Shown: piece by piece, positions 16,883 to 25,883 of the stretch | Layout: each line of letters begins with the position of its first letter | Position numbering within the stretch: position 1 is the first letter of the stretch | Assembly: GCA_020438425.1 (NCBI GenBank) | Contig: JAGQUQ010000002.1 | Span: 32,259-96,258, forward strand | Origin: Solirubrobacterales bacterium | Lineage (GTDB): Bacteria; Actinomycetota; Thermoleophilia; Solirubrobacterales; 70-9 | Length of the DNA stretch: 64,000 nt | Direction: 5' to 3' | Translations under genes and position numbers: made by a program | Notes under the pieces: model-generated | What the model was told of the DNA's origin: nothing | The model's database searches: none | Seen by the model: only the letters and a program-made list of their open reading frames with translations

Positions 16883-17107
16883 CTACTCTTCTTGCTGCCG
16901 GCAGACCTTCTCCAATCCGTCTCCCGCCCGCATACGGACCAACTCGTCGGGGCTTTCGAGGCAGGCGAATAGCTCGTCGAGTCGCGTCCTGTCATCGACC
17001 ACGATCCCCACGACCTCCTCGGTGCGTCCGAGCGAGTTGGGGTGACCACCGGTGAGCATTTCGGCAAACGGTTCACTCAATGACCGACATCCTTGCAGTT
17101 TCGGCAC
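16883..17107 (-). pseudogene. HEAT-repeat protein, truncated relic
   Basis: A 74-residue frame: LSEPFAEMLTGGHPNSLGRT then VVGIVVDDRTRLDELFACLE and SPDELVRMRAGDGLEKVCRQ. This is the N-terminal part of a short HEAT-like family (RxxELxxCLxSxDexVRMRAaDaLEKVCR) whose members are, as I recall, about twice this length. A TAG follows within four residues, and the sequence beyond shows no continuation in any frame. Probably a remnant at the cassette edge, though a short product is possible. Confidence 0.6.
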
Positions 17108-17251
17108 GAGCTGCCCGCAGCCTGTTCCACGCTCGGGTCAGGCATCAGTTACTTGCCGCGCGGAGTGGAGATCGCTCATGGCCAAGATGAGCCAGGAGCC
17201 TGCCGCCTCCATCGGGGGGGCGAATTACGTGTGCTGGATCCGTTAAGGGGC

Positions 17252-17656
17252 ATGGACAATAGAAGCAGGTCGCAACGTAATCGTCGTTCCAAGCCGCAGG
17301 GGAAAGGGCGCCCCCCGGCCCGAGGACCCGAGTGGAGCAGGGACCCGACCGAGCGATTCGAGAGAAATGACGCATGGGCCCTGACCCTCGCCTTGATCAA
17401 GGCAGGAATATTCGTCACTGAAACTCTCGGCAACTTGATCGACATCCTTCCGGAGGATGCGTACCCGGGCGAGGATCCGGGCGAGGTCGTCACCGAAATG
17501 GCTGCTGGATCGATCGTGCCTCTGGTCAACAGGGTTGGCCGAAAGCAATGCCGCGAGACAATCGAACTGATCGATTCCGTAGTGGAATCGATTCTGAGGG
17601 AACTCAGCCTCGCGGCGGAAATCGCGGGTAGGCGCGAGAAGGGCTACACGGTCTAG
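17252..17656 (+). CDS. Hypothetical protein
   Basis: A 134-residue product: a basic, probably disordered N terminus (MDNRSRSQRNRRSKPQGKGR) and a helical domain (WALTLALIKAGIFVTETLGN, LVNRVGRKQCRETIELIDSV). No recognised family. The ATG at 17252 follows AAGGGGC closely; the frame is open upstream to 17093, but that part has no coding look. It lies between the HEAT relic and the membrane protein gene. Confidence 0.5.
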   Translation: MDNRSRSQRNRRSKPQGKGRPPARGPEWSRDPTERFERNDAWALTLALIKAGIFVTETLGNLIDILPEDAYPGEDPGEVVTEMAAGSIVPLVNRVGRKQCRETIELIDSVVESILRELSLAAEIAGRREKGYTV

Positions 17657-17763
17657 AGCGCCTCGCGAGTTGAGCGCCAATGCGGCCGTCGCAGGCTAGT
17701 ATCCGGCAGATCGACCAGTCCACTTTCCCCCCGACGTCAGAATCCTCCGTGGTGGAGGGCGAG

Positions 17764-18627
17764 GTGACCACCACTGTTCGAGTGATCAGGCTCCTGATCA
17801 CCGGACTCGTATTGGCTGCCGTGGTCGCGGGCATCGTGCGTGGCCTCACCACCCCGGATTCGGGCGAGGGGGCCGTAGTCAGCGGCCTCTACCTGACCCA
17901 GGTGATGCTGGCCGCGATCCTGATTCTGCTCGGCGGCTTCGTCGAAGGCTTCGGCTTCGGGCTCTCGCTGGGAACCAATTGGCCGTATACCAGCAACATC
18001 TGGGTGCTCTTGATCAAGGGCGACCCGGAGGCGGCCCACCGGATCGTCGCCACATTGGTCGGCCTGATCGGTCTCGTGCTGGTGACCCTGGCCCCGAACT
18101 CGGCAACGATGAACGGCCTGATCCTGATCGTGTTGACGGCTGCGCTGGGGATGGGGACGCTCCATGTGCTCTCCGGCCAGCTTCCCTCTTTCGTGCATGG
18201 TGTTCACGGGCTTCTCGCCTACGGCGTGTTCATCAGTTACCTGATGACCATCTATCAGCCAGGAGTCGACTTCTGGTCCTACTTGAGTGACACGCCTCCG
18301 CTCTGTGTGGTGCTCTTCGCTGTGCTTCTTGGTGGCATGACCACCGGCCATCGCGGCTTCGGTAAGCCGATCGGAGCCTTCTCCTGGCCGCAGCGCGCCC
18401 CGCAGGTGGTGATGATCATCCACCTGTTCGCCGCCTTGATCGTGGTGGCTGCCCTGGGGAGCGTGATGCCGGATTACCCGTTGGCGTTCTACCTGGCCGT
18501 CGCCCAGGTGGTCGTGGGCTTCTTGCTTTTTCACGCGGTGAATCTCAAGCCGAAGACCCCCGGCGTTCTCGTTGCCATCCACCAATCCGTGGTGCTCGCC
18601 ATAACCGTGGCCATCGTGGCCGCGTAG
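17764..18627 (+). CDS. Polytopic membrane protein of unknown function
   Basis: A 287-residue protein with about eight hydrophobic helices (VIRLLITGLVLAAVVAGIVR, VMLAAILILLGGFVEG, IVATLVGLIGLVLVTLA and others). Conserved His residues fall in or near TM ends (AAHRIVATLVG, GTLHVLSG, VHGVHGLLAYG, MIIHLFAAL), a layout like heme-binding CtaA/COX15 or cytochrome-b-type proteins, so a redox membrane role is possible. The start at GTG 17764 has GGAGG 6 nt upstream; the open frame from 17680 lacks such a site. It ends 12 bp before repeat H, making it the last island gene. Confidence 0.7.
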   Translation: MTTTVRVIRLLITGLVLAAVVAGIVRGLTTPDSGEGAVVSGLYLTQVMLAAILILLGGFVEGFGFGLSLGTNWPYTSNIWVLLIKGDPEAAHRIVATLVGLIGLVLVTLAPNSATMNGLILIVLTAALGMGTLHVLSGQLPSFVHGVHGLLAYGVFISYLMTIYQPGVDFWSYLSDTPPLCVVLFAVLLGGMTTGHRGFGKPIGAFSWPQRAPQVVMIIHLFAALIVVAALGSVMPDYPLAFYLAVAQVVVGFLLFHAVNLKPKTPGVLVAIHQSVVLAITVAIVAA

Positions 18628-18639
18628 CTTCGATTGCCA

Positions 18640-18682
18640 CATCGCGTGTCACCCCGAGAGACCGATCAGGTCCCCGCTATTC
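18640..18682 (+). repeat. Island junction repeat, copy H (right-most)
   Basis: CATCGCGTGTCACCCCGAG, AGACCGATCAGG, TCCCCGCTATTC. The middle and right arm match copies D and G; the left arm is diverged. Beyond it the gene content becomes ordinary metabolic chromosome, so this copy marks the island's apparent right boundary. Confidence 0.65.
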
Positions 18683-18743
18683 ACCGAAGGTCAAGCCCGC
18701 GATCTTTCGCTCATGCGGCGGTAGCCGGAGGCTTCGGCTGGCT

Positions 18744-20381
18744 CTACTTTGAGAATGCAGGCGAGCTCGCCCTGGGACCGCCGCGGCGTGCGGGTATGGG
18801 ATCCATAGCGCGTTCGACTAGCGCGGTGATGGTCAGTGAGGGGTTGACGCCGAGATTGGTGGGCAATACCGAGCCGTCACAGATCATGAGGTTCTCGTAG
18901 CCATGCACTTTGAGGTCAGCGTCGACGACCCCTTGGTCGGCAGTGGCGCCGATCACGGCGCCACCGAGGAAGTGGGCTGTCACCGGCGTGCACGCCATGG
19001 CTTCGAACACCGAGGCCTGGGCCGTGCCACCCATCCTCTCAGCCAGGCGACGGGCGACATCGTAGGCGGCCGGAATCGGTTGCGGGCGCGGTGAGCCGGG
19101 GTCCGGTTCGGTCTGTAAAAGCACCGTGCCGTCGCGTAGCCGCCGCCACGGGCGCAGCCGGATCGACGAGTCGAGCGATTGCATGACGATGAAAAGCAGC
19201 GTCCGGCGCGACCAGTGGCGCGGATTGCTTGCCCGCAGCAGCGTGCGGGGATTGCGCAGCGCCGCGGTGGCGAAACGCAGGGGCTGTTTTCCCCGCGACC
19301 CCGGATCGACCAGGAGCGAGAACATTGAAGAGTTGAAGTCTCCGCCGGTCCCGTAAACCACCGGCTCCACATGCGTGTTCTCATCGAGCCAGATGCTCGA
19401 TGAGATACAGACCGAGTCGGAGAGGTCGAAACGATCGTCCGGTGCGGTCACGGCCAGCACCGACTCGGAGTTGGTACGCACCTTCTCGCCCAGGCGCGGT
19501 GACAGAACATTGAGCGACCCGTTGAGCCTGCAACGCTGCAGCAACTTGTTGGTTCCCAAGGTCCCGGCCGCGACGACGACGGCGCGTGCATTCACCGTCC
19601 GGCGATTGCGCATCAACACGTTGCCCGGGGTGACGCTCGTGACCGCGAAGCCCTCGCTCCCGTCCCCGCTCAGGCCGAGCGGGCGGATGTCGGTCGCCAG
19701 GCGCTCGGGCAGGATTCGCACCCCGAGGCGCTCGGCGAAGTAGAGGTAGTTCTTGGTCAGGATGTTCTTCGCTCCCACCCGGCAGCCGACCATGCAGTTA
19801 CCGCAACGTGTACAGCCGGTGCGCGGCGGCCCGTCGCCATCAAAATAGGGGTCTTCGACCGTCTCCCCGGGTGCGCCCAGGAAGGCACCGACTGTGGGCT
19901 TCGAGTAGGTGTCGCCGACGCCGAGGTCGTCGGCTACGTCCTTCAGCAGCCGGTCGCCGACCCCGTCCCGTTCGTATCGCATGACGCCCAGCATGCGCTC
20001 GGCCTCGTCGTAGTGGTCCGGCAGCTCGGCCCGCCAGTCGGCGAGTCCCGCCCACTGCGGGTCATCGAAGGTGCGGTCCGGCGGGCGCAGCAACACCATC
20101 GAGTACACGAGCGACCCGCCGCCGACACCCGAGCCCGACAGCACCGTTATGTCCTTGAACGGCGAAACGCGCAGCATGCCTCTGAGCTTCAGCATCGGCA
20201 GCCAGAAAGCCCGCGGGATCTGCCAGGTCGCCTCGGGCATGTCCGCGTCCTCGTATCGGCGGCCACACTCCAGCAAGGCCACGCTGTAGCCCTTCTCGGC
20301 CAGACGCAGGGCGGCGGTGCTGCCGCCAAATCCGGACCCGACGACGACGTAGTCGTAGTCGTAGCGGGTCATCAGGCTCAC
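18744..20381 (-). CDS. GMC-family FAD-dependent oxidoreductase (cholesterol-oxidase-like)
   Basis: A 545-residue flavoprotein. An N-terminal Rossmann motif (VVVGSGFGGSTAALRLAEKG) binds FAD; GSGVGGGSLVYSMV is the GMC N-terminal signature; AVVVAAGTLGTNKLL and the C-terminal CDGSVLPTNLGVNPSLTI complete it. A cysteine cluster CTRCGNCMVGC near residue 190 is typical of the cholesterol-oxidase-like branch. It would oxidise a hydroxylated, probably hydrophobic, substrate. The GTG start overlaps the aldehyde dehydrogenase stop (GTGA); an ATG three codons later is possible. Coupling with the dehydrogenase suggests consecutive alcohol-to-aldehyde-to-acid steps. Confidence 0.9.
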   Translation of the reverse strand: MSLMTRYDYDYVVVGSGFGGSTAALRLAEKGYSVALLECGRRYEDADMPEATWQIPRAFWLPMLKLRGMLRVSPFKDITVLSGSGVGGGSLVYSMVLLRPPDRTFDDPQWAGLADWRAELPDHYDEAERMLGVMRYERDGVGDRLLKDVADDLGVGDTYSKPTVGAFLGAPGETVEDPYFDGDGPPRTGCTRCGNCMVGCRVGAKNILTKNYLYFAERLGVRILPERLATDIRPLGLSGDGSEGFAVTSVTPGNVLMRNRRTVNARAVVVAAGTLGTNKLLQRCRLNGSLNVLSPRLGEKVRTNSESVLAVTAPDDRFDLSDSVCISSSIWLDENTHVEPVVYGTGGDFNSSMFSLLVDPGSRGKQPLRFATAALRNPRTLLRASNPRHWSRRTLLFIVMQSLDSSIRLRPWRRLRDGTVLLQTEPDPGSPRPQPIPAAYDVARRLAERMGGTAQASVFEAMACTPVTAHFLGGAVIGATADQGVVDADLKVHGYENLMICDGSVLPTNLGVNPSLTITALVERAMDPIPARRGGPRASSPAFSK

Positions 20382-21979
20382 ACCCGGGGGATCCGCCGCA
20401 AGGCCCGCAAGCCGAAAGTCATCACCGCCGCGTACGGCGCGGCCGGGGTTCCCGCATCCGGAGTCAGCGGCAGCAGGCTCTGCGCTGCGACGGTCTGGGC
20501 CTCGGTGTACTTGAGGATTCCCTGCGCGCCGTGACGGCGCCCCACCCCGGACTGCTTCATGCCACCCATCGGCGCGTCGATCGAGCCGAACGCGGCCGCG
20601 TACGGCTCGTTAATGTTGACCGTGCCTGCCTTGATCCGCGGTGCGAGCGCACGGGCGGAGGAGATGCTCCCGGAAAAGATGCTCGCGTTGAGACCGTAAT
20701 CGGAATCGTTGATCAGCTTGATCGCCTCGTCGACATCTTCGTACGGGTAGACCTCGAGCAGCGGCCCGAAAGTCTCGCTGGCGTGGCAGTCCATGTCGGG
20801 TGTGACGCCGACGAGCACGGTCGGTTCGAAGAACAGTGGTCCCGCCTCCGGCTGCGGCTGGCCACCCGCGATGACCGAGGCACCCTTGGCGACGGCGTCC
20901 TCGAGGTGGGCGGTTGTCGCCTCGAGTTGCTTGCGGGAGATCATCGACCCGATGTCGCTATTCCAGTCGAGGTCGCCCCCGAGCTTCAGCTTGCCGACCT
21001 GCTCGGCCAATCGGCTGACGAACCCGTCGAAGAGGGAACGGTGCACATAGATGCGCTCCATTGAGATGCAAAGCTGACCGGCGTTGCCGAAGGAGCCACT
21101 GATAGCTCCCTTGACGGCGCGTTCCAGGCGGGCATCCGGCAGCACCAGCATCGCGTTCTTGCCGCCGAGTTCCATCGAACAACCGATCAGTCGCTCGCCG
21201 CAGCGGGCGGCGAGCTTGCGGCCGGTCGCGGTCGAGCCGGTGAACATCAGGAAGTCGGCGAGCTCGACGATCGCGCCGCCGACCACCGGGCCGTCTCCGG
21301 TAACCACCTGAGCCAGACCCGGCGGCAGTCCCGCCTGCTCGAGCAGCTCGAAGGCCCAAAGGGCCGCAAGCGGCGTCTGGGCATCCGGCTTTACGACCAC
21401 GCCGTTCCCGGCAACCAGCGCCGCCAGCGCGTCGGTGACTCCCATCGTCAGGGGATAGTTCCAGGGCGTGATGAACCCACACACCCCGACGGGGACATGG
21501 TGCTCCCAGGCCCTCGTGAGCACCGGGGTCGCGCCGGCCCGGCGCCGGACCCGCAGATGCGCCGGCGCGTGCTTGCCGTAGTAGCGCGCGGTTGAAGCGG
21601 TGGCCATCACTTCTTCGAACGCATTCAGGCGCGACTTGCCGCTCTCCAGCTGGATCAGATCGAGCACCTCGCGCTGACGGGCGAGCAGCAGGCTGTGGAA
21701 GCGAAGCAGCACCCGCGCCCGGCGGCGTGCGGACCAGCGCGCCCACTCGGTCTGAGCCTGTTGCGAACGCTGCACCGCCGCCTCGACATCCGGCACCTCG
21801 CAGGCCGGCACCGATGCCACCAGCTCACCGGTCACCGGTGAACGGACCTCAAGCCTCTCCGCATCGCTGTCGGCCACACCGATGCGTCGTACGAGACGGG
21901 CGATCTGCTCGGCGCGTTCTCCGGTGAGTAACCGGCTGGTCAACTCATCAACAGAAGCGGGAATCGGACTCGCGTCCAT
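20378..21979 (-). CDS. NAD(P)-dependent aldehyde dehydrogenase (succinate-semialdehyde dehydrogenase-like)
   Basis: A 533-residue aldehyde dehydrogenase: GFITPWNYPLTMGV (substrate/cofactor entry), FTGSTATGRKLA (Rossmann), MELGGKNAMLVL (catalytic Glu), FGNAGQLCISMERIYV (catalytic Cys) and ETFGPLLEVYPYEDVDEAI. It oxidises an aldehyde to the acid. The closest subgroup I can name is succinate-semialdehyde dehydrogenase-like enzymes, but the substrate is uncertain. The start at ATG 21979 gives the normal family length; the open frame to 22069 is not supported. It is the first gene of a two-gene operon with the GMC oxidase. Confidence 0.9.
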   Translation of the reverse strand: MDASPIPASVDELTSRLLTGERAEQIARLVRRIGVADSDAERLEVRSPVTGELVASVPACEVPDVEAAVQRSQQAQTEWARWSARRRARVLLRFHSLLLARQREVLDLIQLESGKSRLNAFEEVMATASTARYYGKHAPAHLRVRRRAGATPVLTRAWEHHVPVGVCGFITPWNYPLTMGVTDALAALVAGNGVVVKPDAQTPLAALWAFELLEQAGLPPGLAQVVTGDGPVVGGAIVELADFLMFTGSTATGRKLAARCGERLIGCSMELGGKNAMLVLPDARLERAVKGAISGSFGNAGQLCISMERIYVHRSLFDGFVSRLAEQVGKLKLGGDLDWNSDIGSMISRKQLEATTAHLEDAVAKGASVIAGGQPQPEAGPLFFEPTVLVGVTPDMDCHASETFGPLLEVYPYEDVDEAIKLINDSDYGLNASIFSGSISSARALAPRIKAGTVNINEPYAAAFGSIDAPMGGMKQSGVGRRHGAQGILKYTEAQTVAAQSLLPLTPDAGTPAAPYAAVMTFGLRALRRIPRV

Positions 21980-22234
21980 GAGAGCAAGTCTACCCAACGA
22001 AACTGTGTCTCCATACCGGGGCCGATCTGTTCTCGACGGTGTCGAGGTCGAGTCGCAAGTTCGGATCAAGCCCCCTCAGGCTACGAAAGCCAGGGATATC
22101 GGAGATTTCTCGTTTGCTCTTGGCTTGAGCCCGGCGGAGATTCGCTCTGCCCTTGTTTTGGTGCCCGGAGGCTGGCGGGAAGTCTGCCCGGACCTACGAC
22201 CGGGGCGGGGACCGAGGTCGGGCCGGGCTGCTGG

Positions 22235-22618
22235 TCAGAGTTTCTGGGCGAGGCCGATCAGGAGGTTTTCCGGTCCGCGGATGCGGCAGAGGGCGTTGCG
22301 GCGGTCCGGGGTGAGCATCATGGCGATCTCGACCCGCTGGTCGCCGAGCCCGGTGACCCGGCCAGCCCATTCACCTTCTTCCCGCGAACTCACGTTGTGG
22401 GCGAGGACGATCCCGCTCCAGGTTGCCCCGTTGTCAGCGATTCCCATGTCTACCGCGAGCTCCTCGCGCGCCCAGAGGACGAGGACAACCCCGTTCGCCT
22501 GGTAGAAGGCGGTCTCTTCGATCTCCCGGGCCGGCTTCCATCCGAGCACCGAGTAGAACGCCTTCGCTCGTTCGTAGTCGCCGACCCCTAGGGTCACCAA
22601 CGCGATGCTCTGATTCAT
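22235..22618 (-). CDS. VOC-superfamily (glyoxalase-like) protein, unusual C-terminal half
   Basis: The N-terminal 85 residues are typical VOC: IALVTLGVGDYERAKAFYSV, LGWKPAREIEETAFYQANG, VLVLWAREELAVDMG, GIVLAHNVSSREE. In related proteins the helix VDALLAEAEAAG and a Gly-Tyr-rich strand would follow. Here the sequence switches to GEWAGRVTGLGDQRVEIAMM and closes with ALCRIRGPENLLIGLAQKL, which does look like a VOC last strand. The total of 127 residues is normal, so it could be a variant or a gene with an internal rearrangement. The substrate is unknown. Confidence 0.75.
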   Translation of the reverse strand: MNQSIALVTLGVGDYERAKAFYSVLGWKPAREIEETAFYQANGVVLVLWAREELAVDMGIADNGATWSGIVLAHNVSSREEGEWAGRVTGLGDQRVEIAMMLTPDRRNALCRIRGPENLLIGLAQKL

Positions 22619-23016
22619 CGGTGCGCCGGGCGCATCCTGGCCGCAATCTACAAGCTCACCTTCAGGGTGATATCAGGCAACGCCGCCGCCAGGTCCGCCA
22701 CCAGGACGGGCATCGTCGGTCGTACCGAGGTGCTGATCGGCACCGTCCGTACCGAGATCGGCCCGGCCATGCCCCAGATCAGCGGGCAGCCGATCGTCTT
22801 CGAGATGACAGTCAAGCCGAGCGGCGGCTCATCCGGCGTCGACGGGATGACCGACGAACGCGGCCAGGGCCGCGGCTCGTTTGAAGCAGGCGAAGTAGTC
22901 AAAGAAGGCAGCAGCACGCAAGCAGTCGGCTAGGGCGCGCAAGAATGCGAACAAGGCCAAGGAGGCGCTCCGCCGTTCGCGCGTCGCCGCCAAGGCCGCC
23001 TGCGCATGACCGGGAC
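22619..23016. other. Intergenic stretch with a decayed coding remnant
   Basis: On the plus strand, one frame reads KLTFRVISGNAAARSATRTG and on to TVRTEIGPAMPQ, then stops at 22933. Another frame overlapping its end reads ARAAARLKQAK, a TAG at about 22898, then SKKAAARKQSARARKNANKA and RRSRVAAKAACA with TGA near 23010. The Lys/Arg/Ala tail resembles the tails of exported proteins elsewhere in this window. It appears to be a secreted-protein gene broken by a frameshift and a stop. No intact gene is seen. Confidence 0.4.
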
Positions 23017-23676
23017 CTAGGTCGGGTCGAGCGGGGTGGGGCCGAGGCCAGCTTCCCTGGCCTTGGCGATTGCGGCGGCCCGGTCGGGGACCTGGAGTTT
23101 GTTGAAGATGCTGCTGACGTGATTGCGGACCGTCTTCAGGCTGAGGACCAGCCGGTCGGCGATCAGCATGTTGGTCTTGCCCTCGGCGATGAGTTCGAGG
23201 ATCTCCCGTTCGCGGTCAGTCAGCTCGGGGAAAGCCGACCGGGGCGCGGTCGCGAAGAACTCGATCATCCGGGCAGCGATCCCCGGGCCGAAGATCGCGT
23301 CGCCGTTTCCGACCGCATGCACCGCCCGCAGGATGTCCTCGCCCTCGGCGCCTTTGAGGAGGTAGCCGCGGGCACCCGCCCGCATCGCCGCGAAGACTGA
23401 ATCGTCGTCCTCGAACATGGTCAGCACGATCACCCTGGCCTCAGGCTGCCGGGCGAGCAGTTGGCGGGTGGCCTCGATGCCGTTGAGTTCCGGCATCCGC
23501 AGGTCCATCAGAACCACGTCGGGCCGATGCTCCGCCGCCAGCTCCAGGGCCTCGACCCCGTTCGCGGCTTCGCCGACCACGGCGATATCGCCACGATTTT
23601 CGAGCATCAACCTGAGTCCGTTCCGGAAGGTCGGGTGGTCATCCGCGATCACCGCGGTGAGCGGCATATCGGTCAC
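23017..23676 (-). CDS. NarL/FixJ-family response regulator
   Basis: A 219-residue protein. The receiver domain has VIADDHPTFRNGLRLMLEN (acidic pocket), VVLMDLRMPELNG (phospho-acceptor Asp), VIVLTMFEDD (Thr) and YLLKGAEGED (Lys). The C-terminal LuxR helix-turn-helix reads LTDREREILELIAEGKTNML followed by LSLKTVRNHVSSIFNKL. It binds DNA when phosphorylated by the sensor kinase encoded just upstream. The GTG start overlaps the kinase stop (GTGA, 23673-23676) with GGAGG 4 nt upstream, so expression is coupled. Confidence 0.95.
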   Translation of the reverse strand: MTDMPLTAVIADDHPTFRNGLRLMLENRGDIAVVGEAANGVEALELAAEHRPDVVLMDLRMPELNGIEATRQLLARQPEARVIVLTMFEDDDSVFAAMRAGARGYLLKGAEGEDILRAVHAVGNGDAIFGPGIAARMIEFFATAPRSAFPELTDREREILELIAEGKTNMLIADRLVLSLKTVRNHVSSIFNKLQVPDRAAAIAKAREAGLGPTPLDPT

Positions 23677-25736
23677 ACTTCCTCCAGGGGAAACCCGGCG
23701 CGCAGAGTCGTGCCGCCGGAGGCGCGGGGCCCGATCGCGAAGTCGCCGCCAAGCTCGTCCGTGCGTTCGCGCATCGAGCGCAGCCCCACCCCGTGGGCGG
23801 CGGTGGTTTCGATCCCGACGCCGTCGTCCTCGACGGTGACGCTCACTGGGCCATCGACCGAGATGTTCACCTCGCAGGAACTCGCCCCCGAGTGTCGGGC
23901 CGCGTTGGTCATCGCTTCCAGTGCGATGCGGTAGACGGCGACTTCGATCGCTGCCGGCAAGGCCGGCATCTCCTCCGGCGCCTGAACCGAGAAGGCGGTC
24001 GCCTCGCTTGACATGCGCCGGGCCTGTTCGGAGAGCCCGCTGACCAGGCCGTACTGGTCGAGCGCGGGTGGTCTCAACTCGTAGACGAGCCGGCGGATGT
24101 CCACGATCGCCTCCTGGGCCTGGGCTCCGAGCTGTTCGACCAGTGCTTCATCCTCTTCGCTCACCCGTCCCCTGAGGACTTCGAGTTGAAGCGACATCGC
24201 CGCCAGCGAAGGACCGACCCCGTCATGCAGGTCGCGGCGAAGACGCCGGCGCTCCTCCTCGCGGGCGGTCACGAGTTCCTTGCGGGAAGCCAGCAGGTCA
24301 ATGGTCAAGCGCACCGACTGAACGGCCGCGCCGACGTGACCGGCCAGCTGGTCGAGCAGGCGCCGGTCGGATTCGGACAGCGGCCGGGCCTTCGGAATCT
24401 CGACCACCAGCGAGCCGACATGCTCGCCACGATGCCAGAGCTCGCGCCTTTCGAGGGTGCCGCTGCCGCGGGCGCCGTATGCGGCGATGGTCATGCCTTC
24501 ACCGTCGCGATCGAACTCGACCGCGCTCCAGGGCAGGCGCAGCGACTCCGCCACGGAATCGACCACCGCCTGCACCGCCTCCTCCGGGGCCTGGGTTTCT
24601 TTCAGCCGGTCATCGAGCCGCTGCAGGGCCGCGTAGGGGTCGGAACGGTCACCGAAGACCCAGCGATCGACCCTTCGCTGGAGCCGGGCGTGAACCGGCT
24701 GGACCATCACCGCGACGGCCCCTGCGCCGAGCACCCCGGCCGCGGTCGAGCTGCCGAACAGCGCCGCGAACGCAGCAACGATCGCCGCGTAAACCGCTGC
24801 GATGATCAAGGAGAGGGTCCCGTAGACGAGGGTGCGGCTGATCACCACCTCGATGTCGAAGAGGCGGTAACGCAGGATGCCGATGCCGATCGCCAGCGGC
24901 ATCATCGTTGCCATCAGGAGCAGAGCGATCTGAGTCAGGACGCCCTCGCCACCAGCCGCACCAAATACGAGGCCGTCGAAGAGACAGAGCATCAGGTTGG
25001 CGGGGATCCAAATCGCCGCCCAGGCGAGCCACAGCATCTGGAGGCGCCGGTCGCCCGTCGAGGCCCTCAGTCGCGCCCGGACCGCGAAGGCCGCTGCGAT
25101 GAGGGAGGAGAGACCGACCAGCAAGAGCGGCCAGAGGATCATGTCGGGGGAGGTGAAAGGCGCCACCGCCAGGGGGTTGTCAACTGCCTCATACGGGGGT
25201 TCGAAGCCGCTTGGCGCGAAGATCTCGAGTGTCAGGAAGACCACGACCGCGGCTGCCCCGGTTAGTCCCCAACGTCGGTACTTCCGGTTGAAGAACCTCC
25301 CGTCGGGGAAGACATAGGCGATACCCGCGAAGCCGACGAACATGAGCGGCCAGAGGCTCTGAGACCAGAGCACGGCGAGCTGCTCGGTGAAGGATGCCGT
25401 GGGACCGTGAGCGATCGAGTCGTGGGCCGGCTGGTCGCTCAGGACCATCAGCGATAGGACCATGCCCTCGGTCAACAGAAGCCAGCCGACGGCATTGCGG
25501 GGCTGGGCTCTGGCCAAAAGCAGCCCAAAGATGACCGGCATCAGGACCACCGCGGTCGCGATCAGGAACTCAAGCGGCGAACTGGCCTCGAATTCGGTGG
25601 TCAGCCAGGATACGGCCAGGGTGACGACCACCGCCAGTCCAAGGAGCCAGGCGAACAGATCGACCTTGCTTGGCCGACCGGCCGGGCCTTCTGCGGATCC
25701 GACGTCCCCTTCGATGCGCTCGTCCATGCCCACCAT
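23673..25736 (-). CDS. Membrane sensor histidine kinase (NarL-type, HisKA_3)
   Basis: A ~687-residue sensor: about eight N-terminal TM helices (for example LFAWLLGLAVVVTLAVSW, LMPVIFGLLLARA, TLSLIIAAVYAAIVAAFAAL), a GAF-like segment after residue ~400 (EAVQAVVDSVAESLRLPWSA), a coiled coil, then ERRRLRRDLHDGVGPSLAAM with the phospho-acceptor His, and an HATPase domain (EAMTNAARHSGA, VEDDGVGIE, GLRSMRERTDELGG). It phosphorylates the adjacent response regulator. The start is taken at ATG 25736; the upstream 56 codons overlap a likely promoter region. The signal is unknown. Confidence 0.92.
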   Translation of the reverse strand: MVGMDERIEGDVGSAEGPAGRPSKVDLFAWLLGLAVVVTLAVSWLTTEFEASSPLEFLIATAVVLMPVIFGLLLARAQPRNAVGWLLLTEGMVLSLMVLSDQPAHDSIAHGPTASFTEQLAVLWSQSLWPLMFVGFAGIAYVFPDGRFFNRKYRRWGLTGAAAVVVFLTLEIFAPSGFEPPYEAVDNPLAVAPFTSPDMILWPLLLVGLSSLIAAAFAVRARLRASTGDRRLQMLWLAWAAIWIPANLMLCLFDGLVFGAAGGEGVLTQIALLLMATMMPLAIGIGILRYRLFDIEVVISRTLVYGTLSLIIAAVYAAIVAAFAALFGSSTAAGVLGAGAVAVMVQPVHARLQRRVDRWVFGDRSDPYAALQRLDDRLKETQAPEEAVQAVVDSVAESLRLPWSAVEFDRDGEGMTIAAYGARGSGTLERRELWHRGEHVGSLVVEIPKARPLSESDRRLLDQLAGHVGAAVQSVRLTIDLLASRKELVTAREEERRRLRRDLHDGVGPSLAAMSLQLEVLRGRVSEEDEALVEQLGAQAQEAIVDIRRLVYELRPPALDQYGLVSGLSEQARRMSSEATAFSVQAPEEMPALPAAIEVAVYRIALEAMTNAARHSGASSCEVNISVDGPVSVTVEDDGVGIETTAAHGVGLRSMRERTDELGGDFAIGPRASGGTTLRAGFPLEEV

Positions 25737-25883
25737 TCTTACGCCGCCGGACCGCCCCGGAGCGTGGTTCCCGGGTATTTCCCGGTTCGGTCGGGAACGC
25801 GCCCCTTGTTTGCGGGAACGTCCCGGAGGAAGGTCAAGGCGTCCAATCCAACGTCTTCGGTCTCTGACCAACAAGGAGAGCAA

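Noticed and set aside
17737..18642. A 301-residue minus-strand open frame
   Set aside because: His/Asp/Gly-rich shadow of the polytopic membrane protein on the plus strand.
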